A stretch of DNA of 64,000 nucleotides from Albugo candida (taxonomy: Eukaryota > Oomycota > Peronosporomycetes > Albuginales > Albuginaceae). The DNA lies in assembly GCA_905220665.1 (NCBI GenBank), contig CAJNAR010000164.1, positions 866,758 through 930,757 on the forward strand, read 5' to 3'. Shown here in pieces: positions 1 to 15,400 of the stretch (position 1 is its first letter; each line of letters starts with the position of its first letter). Below the pieces are notes generated by a model, which searched no databases, was not told where the DNA came from, and saw only the letters and a list, made by a program, of their open reading frames with translations. The position numbers and the translations under genes were made by a program.

Positions 1-480
1 GATAATACCGCGGAAGAAGATGTTATCCACTTCTGAGAGTAAGCCGTGTAGTCATTTAATAAGGAACTTGTGTTGGTGCCTACTAAATTTTCATTGACAT
101 AAATACGAGCTGATCGATCCGCAAATGTTATAATTACGGTAATATGAGCCCATTCACGCAAAGCTACGACTGGGGCTGTGATAATTGATAAAGTAGACTG
201 AGGCTCGACGATAATGAGTGAGATGGCATTATTGCGCAATACTGACAGGTTCAAGAATAACGAATCCATTGAATTTTCATTGGCGTGTCGCAATTCATAG
301 ATATTCGAGTAGCCATCCGATTCTGGATAAATCGCGACACTCAGCGTGTAATCAAGATTAGTTCCGAACACAATTGATCCTTCATGCATCAAAGATCCAA
401 GATCAAAACTTGTGTTCCCATCAAAATAACCTCCGGGTGCCTTAAATTCTTCGCTATCCCAACTACAATATGACTCTTCA
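1..480 (-). other. LamG/concanavalin-like domain at the visible C-terminal end of the cadherin
   Basis: After the last DVNEAP linker (codon at 536) the reading frame gives a Cys-rich short linker. It is followed by a jelly-roll-like segment with GGYFDGNTSFDLG, YTLSVAIYPE, EWAHITV and ARIYVNENLVG, the usual strand pattern of LamG/ConA-like lectin domains. It continues past the left edge. A comparable domain occurs at about 9230-8700. Confidence 0.65.
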
Positions 481-3400
481 ACTTCTCGTAACAATCGACA
501 GCTGTTTGCATCCATCAAAGGGGCTTCGTTAACATCATCTACTTTGATAAGAAGTTTGCTGCATGCCTCCATATATGATAACATGTCGGTAGCGCAAATC
601 TTGAACTCAATGGTAGGCTCTGCTTCATGATCAAGTCCAAATTGGTAATTTGACGTTGACCCGATGAAAACGACATCCGCACTCAGCGCGTCGATAGATT
701 GTAGGATGAATCGTTTTGAATGTGGCACCAACGAGAAGTTCAGTACACTATCAATCCTCATTTTGGCATCCACAGTGCCAACTTTGCTACCCGGTAGGAC
801 ATCTTCCGAAACGTTCAGCGTGAAACTGGCAAGAAGTGGAGGTTCTCCTCTTGCTACGGCTATAATCTCAACCATCAGTACATTGGTTGAAGACTTCCCA
901 GCGCCGTATTCATCCACAGCAACGATTTGCAATCGATAAACGTCTTGTTTTAATGATGTGGAGGAGTTCGATATGTTGGTCCTTCTGAGGCATCTCATAT
1001 CTCTTATTGAGAATTGCATGGGATGGCTCGACCAAATAATATCGTATAGAATTCTAGATCCACGATTTTCCGGGTCGATTGCGCTGAAGTATGTGATAAC
1101 TTCGGTAGATGAAATGTTCTGGAGCACGCTCAGCTTTAAAGTACTAGGAGAAAAGTACGGGGCCTCGTTAACGTCCGCAATTTGAACTTCTAATTCCCAG
1201 CTAATGCTGTTGGAGTCTAGATCAACAACATAGAGATCCAGAAAAGCCGTTGAGACTTCTTCGTGGTCCAGCAGTGAAGAGTCGAGGACCGTGAGTATCG
1301 CATCGTTGCTAGAAGTGCGATTGATTGCAAACATGCCTGCTCGCGGAAGTGAAGAAATTATTCTAAATGTCAGTTGATCATTCTTATCGGGATCATAGAA
1401 GTAAGAATTCAATCCTTGTAAGCTGACGACACTTCCGAATGGTGAATTTTCAGGTATAGATAAGGTCACACGATTTGGAATGCGAGTCGCATTGCGCAAC
1501 TTTGGGGGCTCATTGACGTCTGTAAGCTGTATATTGAATGTCTGCGTTGATGAGAGACCGGTAGGCCCATGTATTGCAAGGTTAGTATTCGAGTATTCAT
1601 AATCCGTGACCGTGACACAAATGTCAAAGACGGACTGATTTTCATAGTCGAGACTCCCATGAAGGAGCTCCAGATTTGCAGATGTATAAGATGTCGGCGT
1701 GATCCGAAATGCGTCTTCGTTACCATCGCCCAATGTCGATCGATGAGAAAATGACAAAGTCTGATTTTCGGGATCTACCCCAATGATGTTCATAATGATA
1801 GTTCCACCAATTAAGTTTTCGTAAATTGGATTCGAGATGATGACAGAGAAGTCTGGCGCCTCATTCACGTCCAGTATATCAATGATCAACGAGCAATAAG
1901 TCGCTCGCTCTTCTCCTTCTTCTGTGACTGAGATTTGATACGAGTATTGGTTTTTGCGCTCATAGTCTAATACAGAGTCTGAACCGCTACCGCCAGAAAC
2001 AAAAACTTGCCCCGAGTCGACACCTATTGCAAATATCGGAGAGTTCTCGTTGGTCAAAAGCTTAAATTGGAAAACCTTATTGTACCCGTCAGGGTCTTTA
2101 GGGGATAGAGGAGAGCCAACAAATGTCATGGGTGGGGAATTTTCGCAAACGGTGCGATAAATTGGACCCGTTATCTCAGGTGGCTCGTTCACATTCAAAA
2201 TGTTGATATGGACCCATGCGGCTGCATTTAGAGGATTCACTGGATCTGAGTCTTTTACCTGAGTGAGAATTGCGTACTGCTGTTTAACTTCGTAGTCAAG
2301 ATGAGCATGGGCAGATACAAAGATCTGTCCATTGTCACTATTAATATCAAATTGCGCAGGTGAAGATTGTTCCAAGATTGAGTAGGTCAAATTCCCGTAA
2401 GTCAATGCTTTTGGACCATCCAAGTCCTGATCTGCAGCAACTAATGGGTCCCCGACAAGACTTCCAGGGCCTTTATCTTCTGCAATACTGCGACTTAGTG
2501 TTTCATTTCCAATAATCGATAGGCTCGATTTCGTGACGGTGCGCCAAAGCTCGTCATTTGATCGAAACTCAATGGTGACCGAGTCACTTTCAGAAGCAAT
2601 CACATAAATAAAGATATCATGAACCCCCCGATGCATCTTTTTCTGAACGAATTCCTCATGAATATTACCATAAAAGGAGGTGTTTGGTCTGACCAATATC
2701 CCGTTGATCACAACTATGGCATTTGCCAATTTATCAACTGAACGTATGCGCACCGCAAACGCTGCCGGTAATGGTAGAAGAACATTCCATGTTAAGGACA
2801 AGATTTGAGGTGTGATTGGTCCTTGAGGGCATAAATTTTGAAGTCGGAGGTTATTAGTGGAAGTCTGGAAGTCGTCGATAGTACAATAAGCACGAAGGCC
2901 ACCAGAAATAACCTCTTCGATGATGGCTTGAACAATGAAGTAAAAACGAACGCTACTTGTCTCCGACCACTCGAGCAAAGTAGAAGGAACATATACGTTG
3001 TTCAAAGATACGTTAAGAGGTAGTGTCCTGATACGTAAAGTCTGGTTGATAGCGAATAATGGGACTTCATTCACATTCTCAACAATAATGCTGGCATTTA
3101 GTTGTGTAGATTGGGCTGGATGGCCGCTATCTTCTACCCTTATGGATAGCAAGTGAAGATTTCTTGACTCATAATCCAAAACCTCGGATCTTCTGACTAG
3201 TAATTGACCCGTGCTTTCAATGATCCCAAAAATTTCATCTTCATTACCATAGGTGATCGAATAGCTGAGAAATTGACCAACATCAGGGTCTGTAGCCACT
3301 ACTGGTTCTCCAACAAAGACCCCGGCAACTTCATTTTCATAAACATGAAATATAGAAGCAGAGGCAACTGGAGCCTCATTCACGTCCAAGATTCGTATTG

Positions 3401-6400
3401 TGAAAATGGAGGTACTGCAAACATTGGAAGGATCGCAACCTCTTAGCATTACATCATAAATTGGTGTAGCTTCATAATCCACCACTTCATCCATACTTGT
3501 AATAATGCAATAGGACTGATGCTCTATTATGACAGTGAATGGTTGAGAGGAATTGCTCTCATTCAATTCGAGTAAATATATATGCACGGGTTGTTTCTCA
3601 GGATCAGTTGCTATCGGAGTGGCTGATGTGTTGACAATAACGGTACCCCCGGGACTGTTTTCAACGACACTGGCGGTGTTGAGTATAAAATAAGGTGCTT
3701 CATTCAGGTCATTCACGTTGATATCAATATATTCTTGCGCTGATAAACCTAGGGGATCCGTTACCTTCACATGAACTGTATACTTTTGTACCGACTCGTA
3801 ATCGAAAATTTTGCTGTCTGTTGCAAATATAAAGCCTGAAACTTGGTCTACTCGGAAGAGAGAGCTATTTTCGCTAGGTACCATCTCGAACAGCAAATTA
3901 TCCGAGTCGATATCAACCGCAATGATACGTGCTATAGCTTCGGATAGCTTTGGCGATGCTCCAGGTATGAATTCATCAACATTACCAGTAAGGTGAGACA
4001 AGATCGTGGGAGCTTCATTGACATTAATCAGATGAATGTATACAGACGAATTACTAGTGCAAACCGGAATTCCATCATCTGTAGCATAAACATCCACAAC
4101 CACCATTGACGCTCTCTCAAAGTCAAGTAGTTCAACCGACAAGACCGCGATCTGACCGCTTATTTGATCAATTGTAAAGGTCCCAGTTTCATCGATAAGT
4201 TTGTAGTGGATCCTTGAACTAGGCGTAGCAGTACCAGTTGCGTGGTCTTGATCTGTCACGGCAATTGGGGATCCTATGAATGTTCCTGCTGCGCTGTTCT
4301 CGGGTACACTCCTCTCTGATCTTCCTGTTGAAGCGGCTTCAGGAAAAATTGGGCAATCATTTATATCAACGACTTTGAGAGTAGGAGTGCAACTAACGAT
4401 GTTGCTTCCATCAGTTGCGCGAACTTCAATGCGATATAATGAAACTTTCTCATAGTCAAGAAGCGCTTGGTTTTGTAAATACAGATCTCCTTCTGTTCCT
4501 ATACTGAAAATGCTCGTACTTTCGTGCGAGTCTACAAAGTAAGAGACCCTTGCACCTTCGGGATCAATCGCAGATACTCTTCCGAGATAGAATTCCATCT
4601 GAGGGCCGTTTTCCTCAGCTGACGCTGTAAATTCATCCATACAAATCGGTGGCTCATTTTGATTAATAACATTGACGCTCATATCGCAGAAGATAGTTTG
4701 GTATGTTTTCACAGTAGCAGAATATTGCAATCGGTAGGTGTTTTGGGTTTCATAGTCGAGAGTTTGGCCAGGTCGGAGTAAGAACTCACCGCTTGACTCG
4801 TTGACGGTAAATGACGTCAGAACATGTTTGTCTGTGCTAATAAGAGTATAAAAGTCAGCAAAGATACTTGCACTTTGTTTTGGTGTGGATGCATCGATAA
4901 CTTCGAGAAACCCGAGGGACACATCACCCGTATTCTCCAGAGCCTCCATAACTTTTGGAGGCGTGGGGCATGCAATGGTTACAGCTACCGCCATTCCAGT
5001 AAGCGCACATCGAGCTTTGATGGTATGCATGCCATCACTTACGTCAAGTATAAGGGTGTAAGATACCAATTCGAGGTTTGAAAATCCTCCCGTTCGGTTT
5101 ATGAACAAGAAGCCGTCATTACTTACATCGAAGGGCAAAAGGGTAAGTGCATCACTACTATTTCTTGTTGCTGAACTGATTGAATATGACATCCTCCGTT
5201 GTTCAGGGTCTTGCAAGAGCAATTTGATAAGCCGATCACCGTATTTGGCGTCTTGATGATAAGTTACATTGTAGATAGTACTGCCGAATGGAGGTTCATC
5301 AAAATCAATGATATTTATCACTGCGACGCATGTTGTTGTAGCTCCATGGCTATCTTTTGCCAATACTTCAACATAGTGGATAGACTGTGTCTCGAAATCC
5401 AGATTAACCCTTGTATGAAGTCGACCGAGATCATCTATCCTGAAGGTTGATGTCGCGTTCAACAACTGATACACAAATGACAGATCAGTGGCGTCTTCAT
5501 CGGACACAGTCACACCAGTTTCTGATATGATTGATTCTGGTGCCGCTGTCTCGCTTATCTGATAGTGTGGACAGGAGGCTTGAGGTGCATCATTTTCATT
5601 TTTTATTTGCACATCGAAATTGATGAAAGCACAGAGGTCGTAATCAATAATTTGAACCGATATAGTGTGCTTTGGGCGAGATTCATAATTGATACCAGTG
5701 GAGCCTACCATCAGCGAATTATTTTGTATGTAGAAAGCTCCTTCCACACTCTGATTTCGCAAAATAAACTTAAGATCACGACTTTCTTCTGGATCCCTGA
5801 CAATCGTATTCAAGGGAGCCGCATGATCAACCTCAGTGCCTTCAGCACTATTCTCAGAAACCGATATTTCTTCGGTTGGCAGAAGCATTGGAGCTTCATT
5901 GACATCATTGACAATGACTTTATACAGACATTGTTTTGATAGAGCCTCTGGTGACCAGTCCTGGACTGAAACTATGACTCTTATTGATTTCTGTAACATC
6001 GATACATCGAATACTCGTACCCAATCGCTATTGTTGTAGCGGAGATAGAGAGCCTCTTTGCTTGATGGGATCTTGATTGACATGATTCCGTCGAATATTA
6101 CACCCCTTCCGATCCCAACATGATGCGAGCTGACTTTGATTACGAGGGAATTCGATGCATCGCCATTCGACGTTCGTAATGCTAAGGCGTCTTGAAGCAT
6201 AGACAGCAATGTTTCTTTGCTTAATTCGGTAGCGGGAAAGTCTTGGGAATTCCTATAATTGAATGATAATTGCGCTTGTGTTGAGCCTGACGTATCCATG
6301 AGTAATCGCACGCTGGAGACGTTAAGCTCTGAATGCCCATCTTCTATACGCATAAAAAGATCCAGTGCATCGAATGCTAGCGACTCATAGTCGAGGCAAG

Positions 6401-9400
6401 CGCTTGAGTAGACATAAACCTGTCCTGTCACCTTATCAATAGAGAAACAGCCGGCTATGTCTTGACTTGCGATTGCATAAAATACTCCTCCGTCGAGGTC
6501 TTGGTCGTGAGCCAGGATTGCCGATCCAATAACACTTCCTATCGGTGAGTTTTCATCTACATATGCATTGGTATGTTGCGTTGTTGAGAAATTGGGTGCT
6601 TCATTCACATCCTGTATCATGATAGATAAATTAGCTGGCGAAGAAATCAAGCCACCTCGATCGATAGTAATGAATGTGAGAATATGATGATTTTGTTCTT
6701 CATAATCTAACGGACGAAAGTTCCAGATCCTGTAGCTCGCATCCAAACTGAAAAAGCACGGGGACGGGCTGCATTTGATCAATTCAATTGTATGTTCGTC
6801 ATCAATGTCTTCGTCTTGTACGGAAGCCAGTGATCCTTCAAGTTGCACTGACACGTTTGTATTTTCTTTAACAAACGTAGCGGAAGTGATTTGCAATGAT
6901 GGAGCCTCATTGATATCCAGTACGCTAACAATGACTGTAAAGTTGCTACTAAGTGGAGGGTTACCCGAATCCATTGCATTGATCACGAGAGTCGTACTGT
7001 TTTGTCTCTCAAAATTTAGCTCACTATGGCGACGGTATACGCTTAAATGATTGCTGCTCGTGCTACCGCAGCTTTCTCCTTCGAAGCAGCGAGCATCACA
7101 CGACGCATAACTCATTGCCTCTGACGAGATTGCAGGTTCTTCGTTTGTGCACAGGCACCTTAAATCGACCTCTCTCTGAATGGTCATAAATTGGTGCATT
7201 TTGCATGCAACTGAGCAATCTGCTAGCATTCTGGATGGTAAAGTAGAATTGATCAGAGCCAAATTTCTCTTGAGTATTCTGAAACAACCAATAAAGACGT
7301 TCTGAGGCCCATTACCGACGCTCAGCTGACCGGTCAGAGAGTTAATTGTAAAGAATTCTTCTTCGTTTCCATCAACCAGCATGAATGAAATGGTTTGCCA
7401 TGTATCAGGGTCTGTTGCAAGGAGTTGATCGTGCACGATGGTCCCTTGCCTCGAATTTTCTGGTATTGTGCGCATCTGATTGTATACTATAGGTGGTTCA
7501 TTCACATCTTGGACGAGTACAGTCAAGGTCATAGTGGCATATTTGGTATCCATTTTGCTTTTACTGACCAAAATAGTAAGCTGATAAGTGGCAGTGACCT
7601 CATAATCAAGTCGTGCCTTTGCAACCCATAGTGATCCATTCGCCAAAACAAATATGCCATTTTCGTTCCCACCAGTTATGTTGTAGAAAAGATTGCCGTT
7701 CTGTACATGACTAGCACCAAGAAACCCAACGAATTGACCTACCTGAGTGTTTTCAGCGATTGTGAAGACGGATGTATTACTAATTACGGGTAATTCGTCC
7801 TCATCAACCACAGACAAAGTGACAAGGGACGGATTACTTGTCAGATTACTTGGATCTTGAACTGTGACTTGAAAGGCGTACTGACTTTGTCGTTCATAGT
7901 CCAAACTCGCGTCTTTTCGTAATCGAATAGCTCCAGTGTAGGGCTGAATTTCCAATATACGAACAATGTCGTCAGCCGTACCATCTGCGAATGAGTAAAT
8001 TAAACCAGAATTTCCTGTGTCATCGTCATCTGCAACAATATGATCAACCGCTGCAAAAGAGACTACATTAGTCTGTGAGAGCTCCAGGCCGTTAAGGTAT
8101 CCAACTGTGTGCCATGACTTGTGTAGTGTGTTGTAGTATCGAATCGCGATAGTAGATACGCAGTGATTTGGGCTTTCGGAAGACCTTATCATGATTTTTG
8201 AGGCATCAACGACTTGAGAAAAATATATATCAATACTAGCTCCCATGTCGTCCCCATTGATCGATTGGAATGTATAGGTAGTGTCTCGATCATTGTCTAT
8301 TGCCTTTTTCAAACTATCAAATGTAGCGCCGTCGGAAGAAGTCATATTTGAGACTACCTCCATAAGATGCAAGCGTTTGCGCTCTGAAAACCATACTATT
8401 TCACTGATTGAGAAGGACTCGATTCCTTTATCTTGAACCACTAGCAGCTGCCACCTCGAACTATACTGTCTTGCTTCGCCTCGTACCGGTGCTCCATCAA
8501 CAAGTAATGAACTAACAGAAGAGCTGCTGGATACATTAGGAATGATATAGTGACTGTAATTTCTTCGCACCAGTTCATCACTCTCAAATCTACAATAGAG
8601 CGATTATTAAATATATGTGAGCACGCCAAATCGTCATGGTACCTGTGGTAAGAAATCAGAGAAGCGTCGGGGTATGTGATCACTTTGTTGTATACATTCC
8701 GCAAAAATTCATGTGTTTTCTCTTCAGACCAGCACCTTACCTCATCAATCCAAAAGGAAAAGGGTTTGCTAGGGCACATAAGCTCATCAAAGCAGGTACC
8801 AAAAATAATGACTTCCGGATTAAGAGGCACCCCAAACAGTGGGAGCACCACCGAAGTCGGTAGGTTTTGTTGAATCACGCGGGATCCATCGATATATATA
8901 TTTAACATACCAGTGTCAGAACTGAACGTAGTTGCTATATGATACCATACGCTCTTATCCATGCGATATCGCGTATCCAGACTTGCACTACCAAGTGTGA
9001 TTTGCAATGTGTCTGCAGAGTAGATCCACTGTAAGAATAACAACTTTTCTGACCTATTCGTTTGTTTGAGGTACAAAGTCAGCAAACTCCCTTCGTTTTG
9101 CTGCAAATTTATCCAACCATCCACGGTGAACTTACTTAGTAAAGGCCATGACTCTAGATGCATAAGAGTATATGGGTGAAAAGGCATCTTTATCGACAGG
9201 GAATGCATTGAGATTAAAGCTGCTTTTAACGGAGCATCATTTGTCAAATAGCTGTCCTGCTGGATCAATTCTCCCGGTGCTGTAGGCAAAAGCCTCTCAA
9301 ACATTTCACAATCAGCGCACGGAACGGTGCAACCCGCTCCGTCTTGTAAAATACGGTCTGTCAGACGACATATCGCCTTTTCTGTCTGGTACACGCCTCC

Positions 9401-12400
9401 AAAACATTCAGAACGAGATGCGCAAGCGCTCATGCAGGATGGGAGGCTATTGCAATGCGACACAAGCGCTATCGCGGTAGTTGTTAGGTCACAAGCTCCG
9501 CGCTGATTGAATAGAGTTTGAATGAGTTGACCCGCTTTTGCGCTTTCTTCGATAAAAAAATGCTGATTTGGTAGAATCCACGGCTTTTCATTCACGTCTG
9601 CGATGATAATGTCAAGCGAGCTCTTCTTCAGTGCACCTTCATGATCCCAAGCGACAATACTAATATTGTAAAATTCTCGCATCTCATGATCAACAAAGCC
9701 TCCAAGCAATATGTAATGCGTAGTAGCATTGATATGATCAAGTCTGAATGTCGTGGTGGTAGTTGATAAAGAGGCATCGAGTGTCTCATTGATGTCTTCG
9801 TCGTACAGAACCAGTTGTGCAATCACCGTTCCAATTCCAAGATTCTCAGGTACAATAACGCTTGTCAGCTCGGAAGTACCCTCTGCAGTTAGAAATTTTG
9901 CTTCAGGAGGATCATTCCTATCGTCGACCATAATACTTACACTCATGTATGTGAAGTGAAGAGAAGATTTCGCATTTCGGACCACCACGGTGAGATTGGG
10001 GTAATATGACTTGGCCTCGTAGTTGAGATTACTCATAACGGAAATTTGCCCTGACGAATTTGAGATAGTGAACGGTATATCCGCTGTCATTGTTCGGGCG
10101 AATTCAAACAGAAAAAAGTTGGAGCTACCACGTTTTCCGCTGTCTTCATCCCTGCAATGATTCCATAACGCTTCACCCACTGGAATTTCGATTACGGCAT
10201 CCTCGGGAACATTGAAGTCCGCAGTTTGATCACATTGGGGAGACTCTATCTCATTCAAGATCCAAATAGTCGCTGTGCAAGTGCCAATTAACGGTACAAC
10301 GGTATCGTCTCTCACTTCAATCTCCAGGATGAATTTTGTTGCTGTTTCAAAATCGGATGTATTCGTACCGACCGAGAGATCACCGGTCGATTTGCTAATG
10401 CGAAACATGTCATACTCGTTGCCATTGAATACTGAATATTCGACCGCATTTCCACCAAGCCCGTCCACAGCGATCACATTGCCAATCCAGGATCCAGTCG
10501 GAGAGTTTTCAAGCAGAGAAAAGCTCATATCAAAACACTCGGGTGGATAATATGCACCAAAAAGAGCCACCTCAAGCGTTATCTCTGAGTACATTTGATC
10601 AGTTCCACTACTCAGGAAATCAGTCACTTTGACCGTTACATTGTAGCATGTATTGACCTTGATCGTGACAGTTGGTCGTACCACAAGAACACATAACGTC
10701 GGATCCACTTGAGCTTGCAGTTCGAAGCTGGATGCCACATCTTGAGATATTGAGCATTTTCCTCCAGTTTGATCAACATCTGGATCTACGACGTGTAAGC
10801 GAATGGTTGAATACGATTTGGTCCCAAAAAGAAGCTGGGTGATGTTGATTTGGTAGTTCTTCTGGTTGAATACTGCGTCTGCAAAATAAGGCGGATCAGG
10901 GTAGTCTAAAATGACGACATCAAAGCTTGGTTTTGATAAAGCATACAAACCATCAGAATCAACCACTTTTATCACGAGTTTGTAGATGTTTATACTATTG
11001 ATGTCCAACTGACCCGCAACGGAAATAAGGCCGGTATCAACGTTTATACTAAAGTGCCCCAATGGGTCACCACTCACGACCGAATATAGCAGGGTTTGCG
11101 TCTGCCCAAAATCTTCATCATGTGCCGATGCTTTCATCACGAATGATCCCACCATCGCCCGCTCACTTATGGATACCTTCGGAGCTGCGTCCAAAGTTGG
11201 AGGATCAGGACCATCTATCACGGTGATCGTATTTGGCCCTGAGCTGGTACAAAGTCCCAAGGGATCACAAGCTTTGATGTAGACGACAAACACCGTATCA
11301 TTCAGAGTTTCGTAGTTAAGTGGTATCTTGGCAGCTGTCACAACAATTTGTTTTCCATTCAATATAAATAGATCACTGAATCGATTTGAAGCATTCTGAA
11401 GTGTCAGAAACACGTCACTACCTTCGGGGTCCGTGAATAGGTTTGATAAGTCACAAGCTACACTCTTTATCGGTAAATTTTCCACAACTGAGCAGTTAAA
11501 CTCTTTAGCAGTAGGTGCTTCATTGACATCAATAATGCGAACTTGCATCGTTTGTGGTAGAGATTTCGCTCCTACGTTATCGATGGCGATCACGGAAATA
11601 TATAACGTAGAAGTCATTTCATAGTCTACCGGGTAAATCCACAGCAACGCATTCGATGATATCCTTGCCACATTTGTACCATTTAAGAGCTCGTAGACGA
11701 TCGTAGACTTCAAGTCCTCGTCAAACCCGAAAGATGATAAATCAGCAACGAGGCAATTTTCTCCGCTACAATGCTCTTCGACGCTGAATATCGCGGGACG
11801 AAGACCAGGAGGATCATTCTCATCAGTAACGCTGATAGAGTACCTACACGTGGTATATAGTTCCACTCTATCGACAAATCGCACGCTGAAGTCGACGACG
11901 CGGTCGCTTTCATAGTTAAGCGGACGCACTAACCAAAGCTCCCCTTTTCGAATGTCTAATTGAAGGAATGGAGGTCTTGCGTTAGCAAGAGCAGGATCCA
12001 ATTTTACGTATGTGCACGCGTCATTGATGTCTGGATCGACAACGAAGTTGCTCATACTGGAAACGAGTATAGGTGTTTTGGTGTTTTCAGGCACTATGAA
12101 AGTAGCTGATGAACATACGGGTGATTCTGCGACATCCAAGATAGAAACCACAACCGTCGTAAAAGCAACAAGGCCACCAGAGTCAGTGGCTGAGACGTTT
12201 AATCTATACAGCGATTGTTGCTCATAATCGAGGGCACCAATAGCCGAGATCAGACCGTTTTGACTGATTGCAAAGTACGACGACCCACCGGAAACAAGTT
12301 TCAGCATACTGGTGTCAAATGCATCAGGATCCCAGATGGATAATGCCGGTGGTAGTTCTTTCGGTACTAAAGAGTTTTCTTTGACTTGAAGTGGTGCACT

Positions 12401-15400
12401 CGGTGCAATCAGTATTGGAGGTTCGTTGACGTCAATGACATTCACTGTGATCCTGCAGGCAGGGAAAAAGACCATACTGGGACTATTTTCTCGTACGAGT
12501 AATCGCAATTGGTAGGTGGTTACTTTTTCATAGTCAAGAGCCATGCATAGTGATATCTTTCCTGTACTCAGGTTGAATATAAACGGCGTGGAAATATTAC
12601 AGGAGGTCGATGGCTGTGATGATTGTTCTAGCATGTATCTGAAACCCAAGGGAGCATTAGCGAGAAGAAAGCTTTCCAGCGACGTTGCGGCTGGATCGAC
12701 TTCATTGAAATTCAATACCTGTTCCCTCCCTGCACAGACATGAGACTCAAACGAGTATGAAAATGAACGAATGCCCGATGCACAAGTATAGCCGGGTGGG
12801 CATGCTTTTATTGCATACCGACGCTCATAGGGCAGGCTCTCAGGTACGGAGTAGTACCCACTTGGAATTTCTACGGCATTGTAATTTTTCTTGGTCTGAA
12901 TCAAAGGCACATCGTGAAAAATGCTGAGGCCATTCGATCCGGGTGGTAATGTCCGAAGTGTAGTCCAGCTGGTAGACAATGATAATTTGTTTACCGGATC
13001 ATATGCACCGAAAAAGATGAAGCTTCCGGGAAGTGAGATCCTTGAATCCATCGGTGCCGCACCAAAGCTTTCAAGAACAGACATCAATTCGATTGCCGTT
13101 GTGCTGCTAGTGATACTGATACCAATGACTACAGCAATATCGCCGGCCGTGCACGACTTCAAGTCTTTCACTAAAATCACGACAGATTCTGTACTGATTT
13201 GCTTGCTCATAATGATACTTCCATTCTGACCAGAAATAATTGCATACAAGTAAACGTTTGCACTTTGATATACTTCGTGTATTTTTCTGTCATTGATGAT
13301 CAGTTGGTTGCTTGGACACGAGGTGGACACACTACCACAAACTATGCATGAAAGCTGTAGATACACCAAAGACATATCCAGTAAGTCGCATCGTAAACGA
13401 TGGAAGGTGTCAAGAAGAGGTGCAACACCTCGACGAAATAGAATACTGCGTTTCCATGTAAACCTGGGTTCTGCTGCCAAAATACGCACCGTTCGAATGC
13501 CAGGAGAAGAATGAAAGCTGAAAGTTAGAGTGGCATTCCAACTTCTACCGAGTAAAACATTATCATCTACAGATACGACGACACCAGACTCAAATCCAGC
13601 CATTGGTAGCTGCATTTCATATAAAAGAGCTTTGCTGTCTTGTGAGCTGAGAAGGCCACGGTCGATATACTTTATTGTAATATTATGGCCAAAACCCCGG
13701 GTCGTTGCAGGCCAAATAGTGCTGAATGATGCTGGACCTATATCTGTGTAGTCGTATACGTCAAGTGATGTGATGATGCTACTGCTATCAGATTCAGCTG
13801 CGACAATAGATCTTATTAACGCTTGATTGTTTTCCGTAACGTCAGAGAATACTGGAGGTTGATATTGAAGTGGGACAATAGCATGCGTTATTGACGCGAG
13901 GCCGAAAACGATCTCGGAGCTAGAAGAAGCGGTCATCGGACAGGCACTTATGCTTCCGGAGTCACAGATACATCCATCCGAACATCTTCCTGAGCATAAT
14001 GGGGTTACTAGACCTTCTTGGTCTCCGTATCGACTAGGAGGACATTGCTGTCGAACCCCATTTTGACAATAAGAGCCGATTGGGCAAATTAATGTCGCTG
14101 ACTTTTGTTTTGCTGAGTCAGATCCCACAGAGTAATATCCGGCGGGTACGGTCAGCGGCCCTGTATTCCCTTCGACGCAGTAATAATTTGCCGACGGACA
14201 TGGTCGTAGAGTCGAAAACTGACAACCACCAAGACTCGACATCGTGCTGCCAAGCTGACCGGATGATGAGCAGAAAAACCCGGCAGGAGTCGGTGAGCAC
14301 GCCTTCTCACCAGCTTTGGAATAGGATCCATTGTTACAAATGATCAAATCATTTTCTGTCGCGCCATCAATTGCGGTTATGAATCCTTCTGGAGCATTGT
14401 TACAGGCTTTGGCTCCTGCTTTCGCATATGTTCCTGCTTCACACTTTATGTATGTTGTGGAGCCTAGTCCGCACCAATATCCAGCTGGACAAGTCAAGCA
14501 TGCCGATATATCTAATTTACCACTCAAAGAATTGTAGGTACCGTCTGGACAGAGTTGACACTGTTTCTGTACTGATTGCATGTACGAACCAGCAGGACAG
14601 GATACACAGGTGCCATCTAATGATTCATAACCCGCTAGACAAGCAGCTTGACGTAAAAGGATCTCAGATCCATCAAAACCATCACTACTTCCCCAGACAA
14701 TACTATCAGACGAAGCACACCATCCCTGAAACCAATTAGCAAAGTTGGAACATACTGAAATTTTACCAAAAGGTGCATTCATGTCCAACTTGAAATTAGG
14801 ATTGCAGTCATTGTACCAGAACCCACTTTGTCCATTGCGAGCACAATGAAGTCGGGAATTGAAGTCGTTGTCCGCATCCGGGGTACTGAAGAAGGTGTTG
14901 TTTATGTATTTAAAGGCATCTGGAAGAGTACTTTGTGTAATGTCATAGCCATTAATGCTAAGCATGTACTTATTTGCTTCATTGTCGACGTGAAAGTATG
15001 AATAGTATGCAGTCACATCAATCTGTTTTTTTGAAAGGGATACTTTCAGCTCCAGAGGTACCTTTGACACCTGAGATAGTATTTCGTTCCCAATCCACCA
15101 TTCGTTTGTACCAACTCCAAACCCTTCACGATATTCTGTCCATTTACGATTGAAACTAACGCTGCCCCTTCCTCTTCGTTGAGCTACTAGCCAGCCATGG
15201 GAACAATAGGCGCGAAAAGGGTTTTGAGAAGAATCCAGCTTCAGATAGTACAAACCGTCTGGATTTGGATCACCATCTGTATCACGCTGTAATTTGATCT
15301 GTGCACAAGAACTTGCCGGAGTATCAGGAGACACGCCCAGTGAGTTTCGAAAGGCATAGTCTGCTTCAATCTTCAAACTCGAGAGGCCGACCGCAGTGAT

